NCBI GenBank assembly: GCA_019358835.1
Contig: JAHHIH010000011.1
Coordinates: forward strand, 62,001 to 126,000
From: Tildeniella torsiva UHER 1998/13D
GTDB taxonomy: Bacteria > Cyanobacteriota > Cyanobacteriia > Phormidesmidales > Phormidesmidaceae
DNA: 64,000 nucleotides
Reading direction: 5' to 3'
The notes below the pieces were generated by a model. The model made no database searches and was not told the DNA's origin. It saw nothing but the letters and a program-made list of their open reading frames with translations. Below are positions 61,551 to 64,000 of the stretch, piece by piece (position 1 is the first letter of the stretch; every line of letters begins with the position of its first letter). Made by a program: the position numbers and the translations under genes.

Positions 61551-62513
61551 ATGGAAACTCGCAAGTTGGGCAACACCGATATTGAGATCACGCCGCTGAT
61601 TTTTGGCACCTGGCAGGCGGGTAAAACGGGCTGGGTTGGGGTCGAGGATGAAGCGATTATCCAGGCCATGCGGGCGGCGCTGGAGGCCGGGCTCACCACC
61701 TTTGACACGGCGGAGGTCTACGGCAATGGCTATTCTGAGGAACTGGTGGGCAAGGCGCTGGGCGATCGCCGCGACCAGGTTGTCCTCGCCACCAAAGTCT
61801 TCGCCAACCACCTCAAGGCCGACCAGGTAATCGAGGCCTGCGAAAAGTCCCTCAAGCGCATGCAGACCGACGTGATTGACCTGTACCAGATCCACTGGCC
61901 GTCGGGGGCGTTTAAGAGCGAGGTGGTGCCCATCGGTGAAACCATGGGGGCGCTGAACCAGCTCAAGGAAGAGGGCAAAATTCGCGCGATCGGGGTGTCG
62001 AACTTTTCTCAGGCGCAAATCGAAGAGGCGACGCAGTTTGGTCGCATCGACAGCCTCCAGCCGCCCTACTCACTCTTTTGGCGCGGGGTGGAGGCTGAGC
62101 TGTTGCCCTACTGCATGGAGCATAACCTGACGATTCTCTCCTACTCATCCCTGGCCCAGGGCTTGCTGACAGGCAAGTTTGGCCCCGATCACCAGTTTCC
62201 TAAAGAAGACATTCGCAGCAAAAACAAGCTGTTTCAGTCGCCCCTATATGAGAAGGCCCAGGCTGCCCTGGAGAAGCTGCGCCCGATCGCAGAACGCCAC
62301 CACACCACCCTGGGTAACCTCGCCCTGGCCTGGCTAATTGCTCAGCCTCAGACCACGGCGATCGTCGGAGCCCGCAACACTGAACAGGCGATAGACAATG
62401 CCAAGGCGGCGGCGGTCTCTCTATCGCCTGAGGATCTAGCCGAAATCGACGCCATCAGCCGCACCGTGACCTATCATTTGCCCACTGACCCGGTGATGTG
62501 GAACTTCGGGTGA
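61551..62513 (+). CDS. Aldo/keto reductase
   Basis: A 320-residue AKR enzyme. METRKLGNTDIEITPLIFGTW at the start, FDTAEVYGNGYSEE (D and Y of the catalytic tetrad), AFKSEVV and IGVSNFSQAQIEEA; the NADPH region is LGNLALAWLIAQPQTTAIVGARN. Substrate unknown. The ATG at 61551 is preferred over the TTG at 61545. Divergent from the helicase and followed, in the same direction, by the AI-2E family gene. Confidence 0.94.
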   Translation: METRKLGNTDIEITPLIFGTWQAGKTGWVGVEDEAIIQAMRAALEAGLTTFDTAEVYGNGYSEELVGKALGDRRDQVVLATKVFANHLKADQVIEACEKSLKRMQTDVIDLYQIHWPSGAFKSEVVPIGETMGALNQLKEEGKIRAIGVSNFSQAQIEEATQFGRIDSLQPPYSLFWRGVEAELLPYCMEHNLTILSYSSLAQGLLTGKFGPDHQFPKEDIRSKNKLFQSPLYEKAQAALEKLRPIAERHHTTLGNLALAWLIAQPQTTAIVGARNTEQAIDNAKAAAVSLSPEDLAEIDAISRTVTYHLPTDPVMWNFG

Positions 62514-62593
62514 TGCCTAAAACTTTTCCAACATCCTATGGTCTGATGACTTTCAGGTAATACCCTGGGGCAATCCTCTTTTTGAAGCCCCTG

Positions 62594-63706
62594 ATGAACC
62601 CAAAGGCGTTGGTTTTTCCGCGCTGGCTGCGCAATTCGCTGCTGTTTCCGCTGTTTTTTCTCAACGGCTGGCTGTTTACGCTGCTGATCAACTTTTTGCA
62701 GCCCCTGGTCACCATGGTGCTGATTGCCATTCTGCTGGCGCTGGTGCTCGACTACCCGGTGCAGTTTTTGCAGGGGCGGGGTCTGGCTCGCCCCGTGAGT
62801 TTGACGCTGGTGGTGGTGGTGGCGATCGCCACTATTTTTATCGGCGGCTTTTTGGTGCTGCCGCTATTGGTCAGCCAAATTGGCACTTTTCTCAACCAGT
62901 TGCCCCAGTGGGTGTCGTCGTCAGAGGGGCTATTTGGCTGGCTCGACCAGCTCCCCATTGCCGATACCCTGGATGTTAGCTTTAGGGATCTTCAGTCTCA
63001 GCTGATTCTCCAGATGACGGGGGTGATGCGTACCCTGGGCACGACGCTGCTGGGGCTGCTGGCGGGCGGCGTCAGCGGTGGCTTTAAGGTATTTTTTGTC
63101 ATGGTGCTGACGGTGTTTATGCTCACTAAGGGGGGCAAAGTCTGGGCGGGGATTATGAGCTGGCTGTCGCCCTGGTGGCGCGATCGCCTCGAAACCCGCG
63201 TGCCCTACAAGTTCAAGCGGTTTATCAGCGTGCAGGTGACGTTAGCTACCGGGTTTGGCCTGGTGCTGGCGGTAATTTTCACCCTTATTCGCGTGCCCCT
63301 GGCGCTGATGTTTGCCATGCTGATCGGCATGGGCAGCCTGTTTCCGTTTATGGGGGCCTTTGCTCAAACCAGCGTCAGCCTATTCGTCATGTTCCACGAC
63401 CTCGGCACCGGCATTCAGGTGTTTATTATTGCCCTGGTGCTGGGGCAAATTTTAGACGAAATCATTCTGCCCAAGGTGATGGGCGACCTGATTGGCGTCA
63501 ACCCCATCTGGCTGATTATTTCGGTGTTTATTGGGGCCAGGCTGGGGGGCGTAATGGGCATTTTAATCGCGGTGCCCATCGCCAGCGTGATCAAAGAACT
63601 TGTCATCGATATGGTTGCCGAGGCCCGAGGTGAAGCGACCTCTCCACCCGTGTTTCCACCACTGGCTGGCCCTACCACCGAAGGCCCCATTCCAGACAGT
63701 GCTTAG
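62594..63706 (+). CDS. AI-2E family transporter (PerM/YdiK-like)
   Basis: A 370-residue integral membrane protein of the AI-2E transporter/PerM family. Two membrane helices near the N-terminus, a central soluble segment (SQIGTFLNQLPQWVSSSEGLFGWLDQL) and about five C-terminal helices with the signature IALVLGQILDEIILPKVMGDLIGVNPIWLI. The name comes from one E. coli homologue; members export varied substrates or act as antiporters. ATG 62594 is preferred over TTG 62582. Confidence 0.93.
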   Translation: MNPKALVFPRWLRNSLLFPLFFLNGWLFTLLINFLQPLVTMVLIAILLALVLDYPVQFLQGRGLARPVSLTLVVVVAIATIFIGGFLVLPLLVSQIGTFLNQLPQWVSSSEGLFGWLDQLPIADTLDVSFRDLQSQLILQMTGVMRTLGTTLLGLLAGGVSGGFKVFFVMVLTVFMLTKGGKVWAGIMSWLSPWWRDRLETRVPYKFKRFISVQVTLATGFGLVLAVIFTLIRVPLALMFAMLIGMGSLFPFMGAFAQTSVSLFVMFHDLGTGIQVFIIALVLGQILDEIILPKVMGDLIGVNPIWLIISVFIGARLGGVMGILIAVPIASVIKELVIDMVAEARGEATSPPVFPPLAGPTTEGPIPDSA

Positions 63707-63865
63707 GGCCAAGGCGGCTCTGCGTAAAGAACATGCCCGCTTGCAGGGGCGCACAGCCCGAGATCGCCAAAGAAAATTTATCCTCAGAAAGGCTTAGGAG
63801 ATCGCCCAAGGGAGTGTATTACATTAGTCGGTGATGAGTTCCGAACGTTCCCTCTCGGTTCACCC

Positions 63866-64000
63866 ATGAAAATTCCGTTCTTTAGTCGTCTCTACAACGG
63901 CCTGCTGAAGCACCCCCGCTACCGCTGGGTGGTGATGGGGGCCTCGCTCATTTACCTACTGAGCCCCATCGACATTTCCCCCGACTTTGTTCCTGTAGTG
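63866..64000 (+). CDS. DUF1232 (YkvA-like) membrane protein, 5' part
   Basis: The first 45 codons of a gene cut by the window end. The product begins MKIPFFSRLYNGLLKHPRYR and contains the DUF1232 core YLLSPIDISPDFVPVV, typical of a short membrane hairpin. The gene is preceded by GAACGTTC at 63843, the palindrome that is also repeated at 26-33 and 42-49. Confidence 0.85.
   Translation, partial: MKIPFFSRLYNGLLKHPRYRWVVMGASLIYLLSPIDISPDFVPVV

Overview
The window reads as chromosome of a GC-rich, probably filamentous non-heterocystous cyanobacterium (Leptolyngbya/Nodosilinea-like; the genus is a guess). Seen directly: the octamer GCGATCGC and its extensions (HIP1) recur throughout, and many genes belong to families known mainly from cyanobacteria (EAD/NB-ARC/TPR and caspase-like proteins, a small NdhP-like protein, the 42 kDa serine-glyoxylate type aminotransferase, small conserved cyanobacterial proteins). 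There is no rRNA, recognisable tRNA, CRISPR array, transposase or prophage. Almost all of the sequence is ordinary housekeeping and accessory chromosome.

Layout. 1-6 kb: a receiver-only response regulator, a tight methionine-salvage operon mtnB-mtnD-mtnC that runs by overlaps into a two-gene toxin/antitoxin-like pair (87 aa + DUF2283), ndk and conserved unknowns. 5-16 kb: a PHP phosphoesterase overlapping a 1218-codon membrane/hydrolase gene (which carries a perfect 36-bp palindrome in its coding sequence), a FecR-domain secreted protein, M20 and M17 peptidases, acetate kinase and a histidine phosphatase. 16-25 kb: glycogen phosphorylase and phosphoglucomutase flank an accessory patch holding a DUF4160-DUF2442 pair, a decayed heptad-repeat gene, an NLR-like EAD/NB-ARC/TPR protein with seven near-identical 126-bp repeats, and a highly structured leader or small RNA. 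25-38 kb: GNAT protein, DNA glycosylase, two short membrane proteins, a beta-CASP-like metallohydrolase, a PPC/DUF296 protein, an HNH endonuclease with its overlapping partner, era, YjbQ, a ribbon-helix-helix-like protein with possible operator sites, thioredoxin, a Pro/Glu-rich lipoprotein and rpmF. 38-47 kb: a caspase-fold protein that has lost both catalytic residues, a DUF427 gene, murD-glyS, and an adenylate cyclase with a degenerate receiver. 47-64 kb: a CPBP protease, a probable small RNA with a strong terminator, an acyltransferase-SDR-DUF4126 series, a lower-GC pentapeptide protein, an animal-type alpha-amylase, a propeller-transglutaminase fusion, a lower-GC glycosyltransferase, a class V aminotransferase, an SF2 helicase, an aldo/keto reductase, an AI-2E-family transporter and the first 45 codons of a DUF1232 protein.

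How the genes fit together. Carbon storage is represented by glgP, pgm and alpha-amylase, with acetate kinase for overflow carbon. The most likely accessory or conflict-related material is the 18.9-22.5 kb patch, the inactive caspase-like protein and the three or four overlapping small-gene pairs. The intergenic DNA is unusually rich in short palindromes and in G-rich/C-rich repeats placed just after stop codons or just before starts; several act plausibly as terminators.

Limits: everything was read by eye without database search, so family names rest on motifs and remembered family features. Start codons were moved downstream wherever a better ribosome binding site, family length or operon overlap supported it.
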